Positions 1-6,022 of a DNA stretch of 6,022 nucleotides are shown here, piece after piece (position 1 is the first letter of the stretch; every line of letters begins with the position of its first letter). The translations under genes and the position numbers were made by a program. The DNA is from Chloroflexota bacterium (GTDB lineage: Bacteria > Chloroflexota > Limnocylindria > Limnocylindrales > CSP1-4), in contig SCTE01000079.1 in the NCBI GenBank assembly GCA_004298915.1, positions 1 to 6,022 on the forward strand, read 5' to 3'. Under the pieces are notes generated by a model, which was not told the origin of the DNA, ran no database searches, and was given only the letters and a program-made list of their open reading frames with translations.

Positions 1-192
1 CTCCCAGAGCGCCTTGGCCAGCCGGTTCTCGGATTCGGCATCGGCCCCCATCTCGAGGAGTCGGCGATTCGTGTCCGCGGCTTCGGCCCACTTGCCGGCG
101 GCGGCATGGGCGATTGCCTGCTCGGCGAGTTGCCGCTTGAGTCGCGTGGCGGCAATCGGGCTCGATGCCGGATCCATCTCGGAGAAGGTCAC
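1..192 (-). CDS. TPR-like protein, N-terminal fragment (C-terminus outside window)
   Basis: Sixty-four codons are visible before the left edge. The chosen start is a GTG at 192-190, because an AAAGGA Shine-Dalgarno-like sequence lies 9 bases upstream; an in-frame ATG five codons later (177-175) is the alternative. After a short polar leader, residues ~17-62 form two amphipathic helices with the spacing of a tetratricopeptide repeat: an Ala-rich helix, then AAGKWAEAADTNRRLLEMGA, then a second helix containing NRLAKALWE. The Gly-x-Trp-x-x-Ala turn and the closing N-R-L-x-K-A-L are common in small bacterial TPR proteins. TPRs mediate protein-protein contacts, so no enzymatic role can be assigned from this part. 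The gene has its own predicted promoter and so is probably not simply the last gene of the polX operon. The TPR assignment rests on one partial repeat. No signal peptide or membrane segment is seen. Confidence 0.7.
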   Translation of the reverse strand, partial: MTFSEMDPASSPIAATRLKRQLAEQAIAHAAAGKWAEAADTNRRLLEMGADAESENRLAKALWE

Positions 193-201
193 GAAGTCAG
201 G

Positions 202-207
202 TCCTTT
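202..207 (-). promoter_or_regulatory. Ribosome binding site deciding the GTG start of the TPR gene
   Basis: On the minus strand the sequence reads AAAGGA, then nine bases, then GTG at 192-190. This is the clearest Shine-Dalgarno-like sequence seen among the gene starts in this window. It favours the GTG over the in-frame ATG at 177-175, which would lie 24 bases away, too far for it. Confidence 0.6.
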
Positions 208-286
208 CGAACGATCGAAGTTGTCGGGCCGCGCGGGGCGGCGACGGCGCGAGGTCGGGCGCGGGCCGGGCCGTTCGCCGGTGGCG

Positions 287-296
287 CCTGTACAGG
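287..296. promoter_or_regulatory. 10-bp perfect palindrome just downstream of predicted transcription start (candidate operator)
   Basis: CCTGTACAGG is self-complementary over all ten bases. It begins immediately after the expected transcription start (about position 297) of the promoter at 304-332. A repressor bound here would block initiation, which is a common operator placement. No regulator family is assigned; the operator role is inferred from symmetry and position alone. Confidence 0.3.
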
Positions 297-303
297 GCAT
301 GTG

Positions 304-332
304 TTTGTAGCACCCGAGGCGCCGACGGTCAA
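304..332 (-). promoter_or_regulatory. Sigma-70-type promoter for the TPR gene
   Basis: Reading the minus strand, a -35 hexamer TTGACC (332-327; 5 of 6 matches to TTGACA) is followed by exactly 17 bases and a -10 hexamer TACAAA (309-304; 4 of 6 matches to TATAAT). Transcription would start near 297, giving a GC-rich leader of about 105 bases before the GTG at 192. It lies in the 168-base gap between the membrane-protein stop codon and the TPR gene, and it is relatively A/T-rich against the surrounding sequence. It is the only candidate promoter in the window with both boxes at consensus spacing. The assignment comes from sequence only. Confidence 0.5.
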
Positions 333-344
333 ATGGCCGGCGCC
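318..344. repeat. 7-bp inverted repeat enclosing the -35 box
   Basis: The arms GGCGCCG (318-324) and CGGCGCC (338-344) are perfect inverted complements separated by 13 bases, and the -35 hexamer lies inside the loop. No T-run follows on the minus strand, so it is a poor candidate for a Rho-independent terminator of the upstream membrane-protein gene. It could be an operator overlapping the promoter. GC-rich arms can arise by chance in DNA of this composition. Confidence 0.35.
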
Positions 345-360
345 CAGAGCCGGGTTGGGC

Positions 361-1215
361 CTAGCTCCGAAGCCGGACGCTCCAGGCGACCACCACGACC
401 CCGAGGACGACCAGCAGGATCGTCTCCCAGAGGCGTCGGGACGTCCGGCGCCGCGATCCCGAATCGGCGTGCATCGCATCCCACAGGAAGAACACGAGCA
501 CGAGGAGGGCCGGGCCGAGCAGTCGCGGGATCTCCATCGTGCGCAGGGCGGCGGCGGCAATCGCGATCACCGACGCACTCGTCAGGGCGAACCAGCTGAC
601 GTCCCGCAGGATCGAGGTTCGCAGGGCGCCCGCGCGGTAGCCGAGCAGGAACGCGACGACGGCATCGGCCGTCGCAAGGAGGGCCAGTTGCGCTCCGGTT
701 GGGCCGCCCGTCGCAACACCGGGTTCGGGCAGCCCCCCGGGCACCAGGGCGGCCATGCCGGTGAACGCCAGGAAGCCCACGATGAGGGCCTCGGCACGCA
801 CGGCCGTCCGATCCGCGCCCGATGGCCCGGTTGCCGCTGCGAGGAGCCGGGCCTCCGTGCCCAGGACGCGGAGGAGGAGCCACCCGCCGACCACGACGGC
901 CGGGATGAGGAGCGGCCCGATCGGCACGAGTCGAAGCGTCCCGAAGATCGCGACGACGGTCACGCCCGGGGTCACGAGGGCCTCGATCGGGACGCCGGGG
1001 CCGGTCGTCGCGGGGACGCCATCGCCCAGGACCTGGAGCGTGCCGAGGACGACCGCGGCCATGAGGCAGATCCCCGCGAGCCATGCCGCCGGTCCCTCGA
1101 TGAGCCGGGTCAGGACCACGACGACCATCGAGATCGCCACGAGGTCGCGCGAGCCGCCGAGGATGCCCATCGGCTCGATGGTACGCGAGGGCCGGAGGCC
1201 GGAAGGGTCGATCAT
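361..1215 (-). CDS. Polytopic membrane protein of unknown function, coupled to polX
   Basis: This encodes a 284-residue hydrophobic protein that I do not recognise. By eye there are about eight or nine membrane segments, near residues 22-39, 43-63, 77-95, 97-117, 142-160, 174-193, 205-225, 230-248 and 263-280. Between segments 8 and 9 lies a basic stretch, SGSRRRTSRR, expected to be cytoplasmic by the positive-inside rule. Acidic or basic residues inside hydrophobic stretches are few (for example Asp184, Glu228 and Asp246). No nucleotide-binding, transporter or enzyme signature is visible. The start is the ATG at 1215-1213, which overlaps the polX TGA stop as ATGA. This arrangement typically gives translational coupling, with ribosomes finishing polX reinitiating here. 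The same frame stays open upstream inside polX, but that extension has the Arg/Pro-rich look of out-of-frame reading and is rejected. An alternative start is Met16. The protein probably sits in the cytoplasmic membrane; a role in DNA repair is not implied by operon position alone. Confidence 0.8.
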   Translation of the reverse strand: MIDPSGLRPSRTIEPMGILGGSRDLVAISMVVVVLTRLIEGPAAWLAGICLMAAVVLGTLQVLGDGVPATTGPGVPIEALVTPGVTVVAIFGTLRLVPIGPLLIPAVVVGGWLLLRVLGTEARLLAAATGPSGADRTAVRAEALIVGFLAFTGMAALVPGGLPEPGVATGGPTGAQLALLATADAVVAFLLGYRAGALRTSILRDVSWFALTSASVIAIAAAALRTMEIPRLLGPALLVLVFFLWDAMHADSGSRRRTSRRLWETILLVVLGVVVVAWSVRLRS

Positions 1216-3077
1216 GCCCGCCGCCCCGGCGCGTCGTTCCGGGCGACGTAGTCGAGCAGCGCGGCCCGGCTGCGGGTGTTGATGACCGACGGGCTCTCGA
1301 TCCAGGCCCGGCGGGCCTGGGAGGCGCCCCATGCCAGGTGTTCGAACTCCTCGACACGATGGGCATCGGAATCGACCGCCACCAGACAGCCGACCGAGAC
1401 CGCGTGGCGCGCCCGCTCGACGGACAGGTCAAGGCGGGGCGGTGACCCGTTCATCTCGAGCACCGTGCCCGTCGATGCGGCCTCGGCATAGATCACGTCC
1501 CAGTCGAGGTCGAGATCGTCGCGCACGCCGATCTTCCGTCCGGAGGGATGGGCGATGACGTCGACATGCGGGTTGCGAATCGCCCCGAGGACGCGCGCGG
1601 TCAACTCGCTACGCGACTGGTTGCGCCCGACATGGAGTGACGCGACCACCAGGTCGAAGCGCGACAGCAGGGCATCGTCGTAATCGAGTCGGCCGTCGGC
1701 CCGGATCTCCAGCTCGCAGCCGTGGAGGAGGCGGAACCCCTCGGCCGGCGTCTCGGGCGGGGCCGTTCCGGCATCCTCCTCCGTGGCGAAGCGTCGATTG
1801 AGGCCGGCGATCACGCGCGCCTGCATGGCCACCCGTTCGGGCGTGAGGCCTCGGGCAATCGCCAGCGACACGGAGTGGTCCGTGAGGACCTGGTAGGCAT
1901 GGCCACGGCGTCGCGCGGCCTCGGCCATGACCTCGATCGGCTGCGTTCCGTCGGACCAGTCGGAATGCGAATGGAGATCGCCCTGGAGGTCCGCCAGCCC
2001 CAGGAGGTTCGGCAGGCGTCCCTCCAGGGCGGCCTCGATCTCGCCGCTGTCCTCCCGGAGCTCCGGCTCGATGAACGGAAGGTCGAGGAAGGCATAGGCC
2101 TCCGCCTCGGAGGCGAAGACGCGCAGTTCGGCGTCGGGCCCGGTCCGGACCGCCCCGTCCTCGGCGAGGCGGGCGAAACCCTTCTCGGACAGGCTCCAGC
2201 CCCGGTCGCGAGCGCGCTCCCGGAGGCGGACGTTGTGGGCCTTCGATCCGGTGAAGTGGATCAGGTAGGTGCCGGCGGCGCCGGGTGCCATGCGCATCAG
2301 GTCGATCCGGGGTCCGCGTTCGAGCTCGACCGAGGCCTTCTCGGTCCCCTGGTTCAGCACCGACTCGACCGCCGGCAACGTCGTGAAGCGACCGATCGCC
2401 GGTCCTGCGTCGGTGGTCTCGACGAGGAGGTCGAGGTCGCCGATCGTCTCGCGCCGTCGCCGGAACGAGCCGGCCGGAACGACGCGCGTCACGCCCTCCA
2501 GCCCGGCAAGGGCATCGGCCACGAGCTGGACCGCGTCGCGCGCCTCGCCCAGCAGCATGCGGCGGTCTCGGGAGCGGAGGCCATCGATCCCGTCGAGGAT
2601 CGCCTGCTCGGTCCGGACCGACATGCCGCGCATGCCGCGCAGGCGACCGTCGGCGGCAGCGGCGCGGAGCGCATCGAGGTCGGCAATCCCGAGCGTCGTC
2701 CAGAGCTGGCGGACGGTCTTTGGGCCGAGGCCGGGGACGTTCAGCAGATCGAGGAGGGTGGCCGGGAATTCCGCCTTCAGGGCCTCGTGATACGCGAGGC
2801 GGCCCGTTCGGGCGAGCTCGGCGACCTTGTCGGCCGTGGCGCGTCCCACCCCCGCCAGTGCCGGCGGATGACCATCGACATAGGCCCGTGCGACGGCCAC
2901 CGGTGCGCGGCCGATGACATCCGCGGCCCGGTGGTACGCAACCGTCTTGAAGACGAGCTCGCCCTTGATCTCGAGCAGGTCGCCGATCTCGTGGAGGATG
3001 CGGGCCAGCTCGGCATTGGACGGCAGGTCGGCGTCGGCGGGCGGCGCGGGCGTTTGGGACTGGTCGGACGCAGGCAC
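1212..3077 (-). CDS. polX: DNA polymerase/3'-5' exonuclease PolX (family-X polymerase plus PHP domain)
   Basis: This 621-residue protein is slightly longer than typical bacterial PolX (about 570-580). Residues ~20-170 form the 8-kDa-like region with helix-hairpin-helix elements (LAGVGRATADKVAEL at 74-88; NVPGLGPKTVRQLW at 113-126). The nucleotidyltransferase palm follows, with GSFRRRRETIGDLD at 203-216. Asp214, Asp216 and Asp259 match the family's three metal-binding aspartates. The thumb motif is HFTGSKAHN (274-282). The C-terminal PHP domain (~365-610) keeps its metal ligands: His369/His371 (HSH), Asp376, Asp400-His401, Glu455, His482, His510 and DSDAH at 569-573. Characterised bacterial PolX proteins fill short gaps in base-excision repair, and the PHP domain adds Mn-dependent 3'-5' exonuclease and related end-processing activity. 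The start is the GTG at 3077-3075; an in-frame TAG at 3101-3099 excludes any longer form. No clear Shine-Dalgarno sequence precedes it. The stop overlaps the next gene's ATG. Confidence 0.96.
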   Translation of the reverse strand: MPASDQSQTPAPPADADLPSNAELARILHEIGDLLEIKGELVFKTVAYHRAADVIGRAPVAVARAYVDGHPPALAGVGRATADKVAELARTGRLAYHEALKAEFPATLLDLLNVPGLGPKTVRQLWTTLGIADLDALRAAAADGRLRGMRGMSVRTEQAILDGIDGLRSRDRRMLLGEARDAVQLVADALAGLEGVTRVVPAGSFRRRRETIGDLDLLVETTDAGPAIGRFTTLPAVESVLNQGTEKASVELERGPRIDLMRMAPGAAGTYLIHFTGSKAHNVRLRERARDRGWSLSEKGFARLAEDGAVRTGPDAELRVFASEAEAYAFLDLPFIEPELREDSGEIEAALEGRLPNLLGLADLQGDLHSHSDWSDGTQPIEVMAEAARRRGHAYQVLTDHSVSLAIARGLTPERVAMQARVIAGLNRRFATEEDAGTAPPETPAEGFRLLHGCELEIRADGRLDYDDALLSRFDLVVASLHVGRNQSRSELTARVLGAIRNPHVDVIAHPSGRKIGVRDDLDLDWDVIYAEAASTGTVLEMNGSPPRLDLSVERARHAVSVGCLVAVDSDAHRVEEFEHLAWGASQARRAWIESPSVINTRSRAALLDYVARNDAPGRRA

Positions 3078-3131
3078 GACACGATGGTAGCCCCGAACCT
3101 ATGGCGCGATCAGACCGGGATCAGCAGGCAA

Positions 3132-4661
3132 TCAGCCGGCGATGACCCGGTCGCGACCGGCCCGTTTCGCCCGAAGGAGGGCCTGGTCGGCCCGTTCGAT
3201 GATCGCCGGGATCGGCTCATCTGCCTCGGTCGCATTGGCGACCCCGACCGATACGCTGATGCCCGGGACGCCGTGGTGCGACAGGTCCAGGGCCCGGACG
3301 GCGGCGCAGACGCGCTCGCCGACCTCGAGCGCTACGTCCGGGCCCGGGTTGCGGAGGAGGACCGCGAACTCCTCACCGCCGATCCGGGCCGGGACATCCT
3401 CCTCGCGAACCGCCGACACGATCGCGTTCGCGACCTCGTGGAGGACGACGTCGCCGACCGGATGGCCGAAGGTGTCGTTGAGGACCTTGAATTTGTCGAT
3501 GTCGACCATCAGCACGGCCACCGCATCGCCGGCTCGACGGCGGCGGGCAAGCAACCCGCAGAACTCGTCGAAGTAGCGGCGGTTCGGGAGACCGGTCAGC
3601 GGGTCCGTGCTCGCGTTCGCCTCGGCCTCGCGGAAGCTGTAGGCGCGGGCGAACGCAGCGGATGCCTCGATCGCGGCCCCCTCGAGGAGCCGGCGGGCCG
3701 GGAGGTCCCAGGCGTCCCGGTCGCGGCGCGAGACCACGATCGCGCCGATCACGCCGGCCTCGGTCCGGAGCGGCGCGGCGAGCGTGTGGCTGAGCCCGTA
3801 CACCGCCTTGACCCGTTCGGCGATCCGCGCCGCGACCTGCGCCGACGGGCCCGAGCCGATCACCTCGGCCCGTGGCGCTCGCGCCGCGTAGCTCTCGGTC
3901 GCCGTTCGGCGCCGGCCGACATCGGCGAGCATGCCGACGAGCCCGGAACCGCCACGAGGCCGCAGCCCCGCGGGCGAACCGCCCGCTCGAACGCGTCGAT
4001 CGATCGCTCGTCCGGGCCGACCGCCTTCGTCGAGGCGGTCATCGCGTGAATCCATCCCGGGCCTGCGCAGGGTCGGTGCCGACGGCCACTCGCCGGGCCG
4101 GATCGGCGCGACTGGCGCGGCTCGGGTGCCGAGCAGGACCGCGGCCGGCTCGACGTCGGCCGGATCGACGGCCATCGGCACCGCGACCATCGAGGTACCT
4201 GCGCCGAGATCGAGGTCGCCGAGCGGGAGGACGGTGCTCGAATTGGGGACGCCGGCGCGGCGCGTGACCAGCGTCGCCTCGAGGACCCCGCCGTCGGCCC
4301 GACGCCGCACCACGACCACGTGATCAGCCCCCGTACCCTCGGCCAGGTCGTCGACGATCGCCCCGACGATGGCATCCACGCTGACCGAGCGCGACAGGCC
4401 GCGCAGGATCCGGGCGAGGTTCTCGGCCTCGGCTCGGCCACGCGCCTCCAATCCGACGACGGCGTCCCGGTGCGCGATCGCCGCCAGGGAGGCCACGCCG
4501 GCCGCTACCAAGAGCCCCCAGGCGAGCGGGTCGGACGTCGTGAGTGCCCGTGCCAGGGCCAGCACGACCAGGGCGATGAACGCTCCCGACAGGAGCCACC
4601 ATGCCCGACGGACCGACCGATCCTCGGGGTCGCGCCGGTGTCCGGGGTCCGTGGAACTCAC
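3132..4661 (-). CDS. Membrane-anchored GAF-GGDEF diguanylate cyclase
   Basis: This 509-residue protein starts at a GTG (4661-4659) without a clear Shine-Dalgarno sequence; no in-frame start lies in the 50 or so bases upstream. Residues 20-40 and 46-64 are two membrane helices forming a hairpin, followed by a helical linker. A GAF-like sensor runs from ~88 to 345, but with a long low-complexity interior. The GGDEF domain begins at DPLTGLPNRRYF (353-364). Catalytic features are intact: VDIDKFK with Asp387, LNDTFGH with Asn395, Asp404, and GGEEF at 428-432. The inhibitory I-site RxxD is Arg419-Asp422. The expected reaction is 2 GTP to c-di-GMP at the inner face of the membrane, with product feedback inhibition. 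Residues 204-238 read poorly in this frame and well in the +1 frame (see the separate entry), so the sensor may be altered even though the cyclase domain is in frame. It lies 93 bases after another cyclase and 54 bases before polX. Confidence 0.92.
   Translation of the reverse strand: MSSTDPGHRRDPEDRSVRRAWWLLSGAFIALVVLALARALTTSDPLAWGLLVAAGVASLAAIAHRDAVVGLEARGRAEAENLARILRGLSRSVSVDAIVGAIVDDLAEGTGADHVVVVRRRADGGVLEATLVTRRAGVPNSSTVLPLGDLDLGAGTSMVAVPMAVDPADVEPAAVLLGTRAAPVAPIRPGEWPSAPTLRRPGMDSRDDRLDEGGRPGRAIDRRVRAGGSPAGLRPRGGSGLVGMLADVGRRRTATESYAARAPRAEVIGSGPSAQVAARIAERVKAVYGLSHTLAAPLRTEAGVIGAIVVSRRDRDAWDLPARRLLEGAAIEASAAFARAYSFREAEANASTDPLTGLPNRRYFDEFCGLLARRRRAGDAVAVLMVDIDKFKVLNDTFGHPVGDVVLHEVANAIVSAVREEDVPARIGGEEFAVLLRNPGPDVALEVGERVCAAVRALDLSHHGVPGISVSVGVANATEADEPIPAIIERADQALLRAKRAGRDRVIAG
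3948..4052 (-). other. Apparent compensated frameshift inside the GAF region of the membrane-anchored cyclase
   Basis: In the annotated frame, 15 of these 35 codons end in A or T, and the peptide is Arg/Gly/Asp-rich (for example DSRDDRLDEGGRPGR). In the +1 frame of the same strand only 3 of 35 codons end in A or T, matching the flanking gene, and the peptide is balanced (for example WIHAMTASTKAVGPDERS). Coding quality returns to the annotated frame by about GLVGMLADV (residues 240-248). This looks like one inserted base near 4050-4075 (or an equivalent change) and one lost base near 3945-3970, so the downstream GGDEF domain stays in frame. G/C runs near both edges could promote either sequencing error or real slippage. 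The two breakpoints are approximate. Chance codon fluctuation cannot be excluded without homologues. Confidence 0.6.
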
Positions 4662-4754
4662 GGAACGGAAGCATGCGGCCCGGATTGACGCGCGTCCAGC
4701 CCGGCGGCATGGTACTTCCGTACTGGGTGGGCCTGGTACCTGTCCTCTTGTTGG

Positions 4755-6007
4755 TCAGCCCAGGGCCGCGGCGAGGGGATCGGGCAGGTCGTCCTCCCGA
4801 GCTTCGGCCGCGAGCTTCGCTTCGTACATTCGCGCGTCAGCGGCACCGACGAGCTCGGTCGGCGTCCGCACCGTCGGTCCCAGTGACGCCACGCCGATGG
4901 ACACGCTGATCGGCACGGGCCCCCGACCCTCGGCCATCACGGGCTGGTTGGCCAGGTCCTCGTTGATCCGGCGGGCGACGGCGCTGGCCGCCGCGTGGTC
5001 ACTCTCGGGCAGGATGACCGCGAACTCGTCGCCACCGTAGCGAGCCGGCACGTCGGACGCACGCAGGGTGGCCTTGACGATCGTCGCGAGGTGGACCAGG
5101 CAGCGGTCCCCGAACTGGTGGCCGAACGTGTCGTTGACGAGCTTGAAGTCATCGAGGTCGAGGAGCAGCAGGCTGAGCGGGCGTCGGGCGCGCCGGGCGC
5201 GAACCACCTCCTCGCCCATCCGTTCGTACAGGTAGCGGTGGTTGAAATAGCCGGTCAGCGGATCCCGGTCGGCAAGCGAGCGTGCGGCCTCGTACAGGTT
5301 CGCGTTCTCGAGGGCCATCGCAGCCTCGTTCGCCATGGTTCGGGCCAGGCTGAGCCGCACGTCGTCCGTCGGCACCAGCTCTCGGGCGAGCAGCTCGAGG
5401 AGCCCGACCGATCGACCCTTCGCGACGAGCGGGATCATGATCAGGTGCCGGAAGCCCTCCTCGCGGAGGATCGCCACCTCATTCGCGTTGGCATCGGGGT
5501 CCTCGGCATCGATGATGACCGTGACCCCCTGCTCGAGCACTTTTCGCGTCTCCGGGTAATCAGACAGCCGATAGGTCGGATGATTCTCGACGATCTGCCG
5601 GTCCGGGAACTCGCCCTCCGAAACGACCAGGTCGGACGCGACGTTCCATGAGCTGATCACGCCGGCGTCCATCTCGAGGGCGGCCGTGACGTGGCGGGCG
5701 ATGACCGCCCCGACCTGCTTGGGATCGAGGGTCTGGGCCAGTTCCTGGCTCATCTCGAGCAGCCGGCGGAGCTCGGTCGCCATCGATCCGGTCCTGGTCA
5801 GGAGGCGCGCCGATTCGAGGGCCGTCGCGGCCTGGTCGGCCAGGATCGTGACCATCTGGAGATCGTCGTCATCGAACTGGTGCAGGCCGAGCTTCGAGAG
5901 CGTGATGACGCCGACGACCATGCTGTCGTGGCGCATCGGAACGACGAGCATTGATTCCGGGATGAGCTCGGTGCCGTCGATCTGGACACCGCGCGGATCG
6001 GCATTGG
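4755..6007 (-). CDS. Multi-GAF GGDEF diguanylate cyclase, N-terminus missing
   Basis: The frame is open to the right edge, so the start is lost; an internal ATG at 5951 falls within a GAF domain and is not the true start. Residues are numbered from the first complete codon (6005), giving 416 visible. Residues 1-66 are the second half of one GAF domain (NADPRGVQIDGTELIPESML, then the typical LADQAATALESARL helix). A helical linker follows to ~90, a second GAF covers ~95-235, and GGDEF runs from DPLTGYFNHRY (248) to ~400. The active site is complete: LDLDDFK with Asp283, Asn291, Asp300 and GGDEF at 324-328. The I-site RASD is at 315-318. It should convert two GTP to c-di-GMP under control of the tandem GAF sensors, whose ligand is unknown. 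No membrane segment is visible in the part present. It is not a recent copy of the neighbouring cyclase; the two differ outside core motifs. Confidence 0.95.
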
Positions 6008-6022
6008 AGATCGGAAGAGCGT
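6008..6022 (+). other. Illumina TruSeq adapter remnant at the contig end
   Basis: The last 15 bases, AGATCGGAAGAGCGT, are identical to the start of the standard TruSeq adapter read-through sequence seen in read 2. The cyclase coding sequence runs cleanly up to 6007, exactly to the junction. A 15-base exact match at the very edge is essentially never chance. These bases are not genomic, and the biological sequence ends at 6007. Confidence 0.95.

Noticed and set aside
106..1251. A 381-codon plus-strand open frame opposite the membrane protein.
   Set aside because: The peptide is dominated by Arg, Gly, Asp and His with no hydrophobic core, typical of a shadow frame. The minus-strand reading gives clear membrane helices.
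1216..1332. A 39-codon N-terminal extension of the membrane protein reaching back into polX.
   Set aside because: It overlaps the PolX C-terminus, is Arg/Pro/Gly-rich, and the ATGA overlap at 1212-1215 gives a much better start.
3078..3131. The gap between the membrane-anchored cyclase and polX, checked for a promoter or terminator.
   Set aside because: TTGCCT- and TAGGTT-like hexamers are present on the minus strand, but their spacing is far too long, and there is no stem followed by a T-run. Nothing could be supported.
1722..4049. A 775-codon open frame on the plus strand, the longest open frame in the window.
   Set aside because: It lies antisense to polX and the membrane-anchored cyclase, crosses the gap between them, and shows no domain motif. 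Strong G/C preference at third positions suppresses stop codons on the opposite strand, which explains its length.
4324..4710. A minus-strand open frame starting at an ATG at 4710, overlapping the start of the membrane-anchored cyclase in another frame.
   Set aside because: The peptide is Gly/Pro/Arg-rich with no recognisable fold, whereas the cyclase frame gives two membrane helices and a GAF region over the same bases.
4684..4712. A TTGACG hexamer on the plus strand with a weak -10-like sequence about 17 bases downstream.
   Set aside because: The -10 match (CATGGT-like) is poor and no plus-strand gene follows.
4662..4754. A possible c-di-GMP riboswitch or terminator between the two cyclases.
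   Set aside because: No conserved riboswitch core and no stable stem followed by a T-run could be seen in these 93 bases.

Overview
This is a GC-rich bacterial fragment, around two thirds G+C or more by eye, with strong G/C preference at third codon positions. All five genes read on the minus strand, so transcription runs from high to low coordinates. The mix of GAF/GGDEF cyclases, a PHP-type PolX and a small TPR protein, with an Arg/Ala/Gly-rich codon style, resembles uncultured Chloroflexota (Limnocylindria-like lineages). That is an impression only: there is no rRNA or marker gene here to confirm it. The right edge carries 15 bases identical to Illumina TruSeq adapter, so the window very probably ends at the end of a short-read (likely metagenomic) contig.

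Layout in transcription order. (1) 6007-4755: a 5'-truncated multi-GAF diguanylate cyclase with an intact GGDEF active site and I-site. (2) 4661-3132: a second, membrane-anchored GAF-GGDEF protein with a GGEEF active site; about 105 bases in the middle of its sensor region look frame-shifted and then restored. (3) 3077-1212: polX, a family-X DNA polymerase with a complete C-terminal PHP nuclease domain. (4) 1215-361: an unrecognised polytopic membrane protein whose ATG overlaps the polX stop codon (ATGA). (5) 192-1: the N-terminal 64 codons of a TPR-type protein, preceded by the only convincing promoter in the window (about 304-332) and by two short palindromes.

How they fit together. Genes 1 and 2 would each make c-di-GMP in response to different signals, one soluble as far as visible and one membrane-tethered. 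Genes 3 and 4 appear translationally coupled. Gaps of 93 and 54 bases separate genes 1/2 and 2/3, with no convincing terminator, so genes 1-4 could be co-transcribed. Gene 5 probably starts its own transcript. I see no mobile element, CRISPR array, RNA gene, riboswitch or defence system. The items most worth attention are the apparent compensated frameshift, the adapter remnant, the promoter/palindrome cluster, and the coupling of an unknown membrane protein to PolX.
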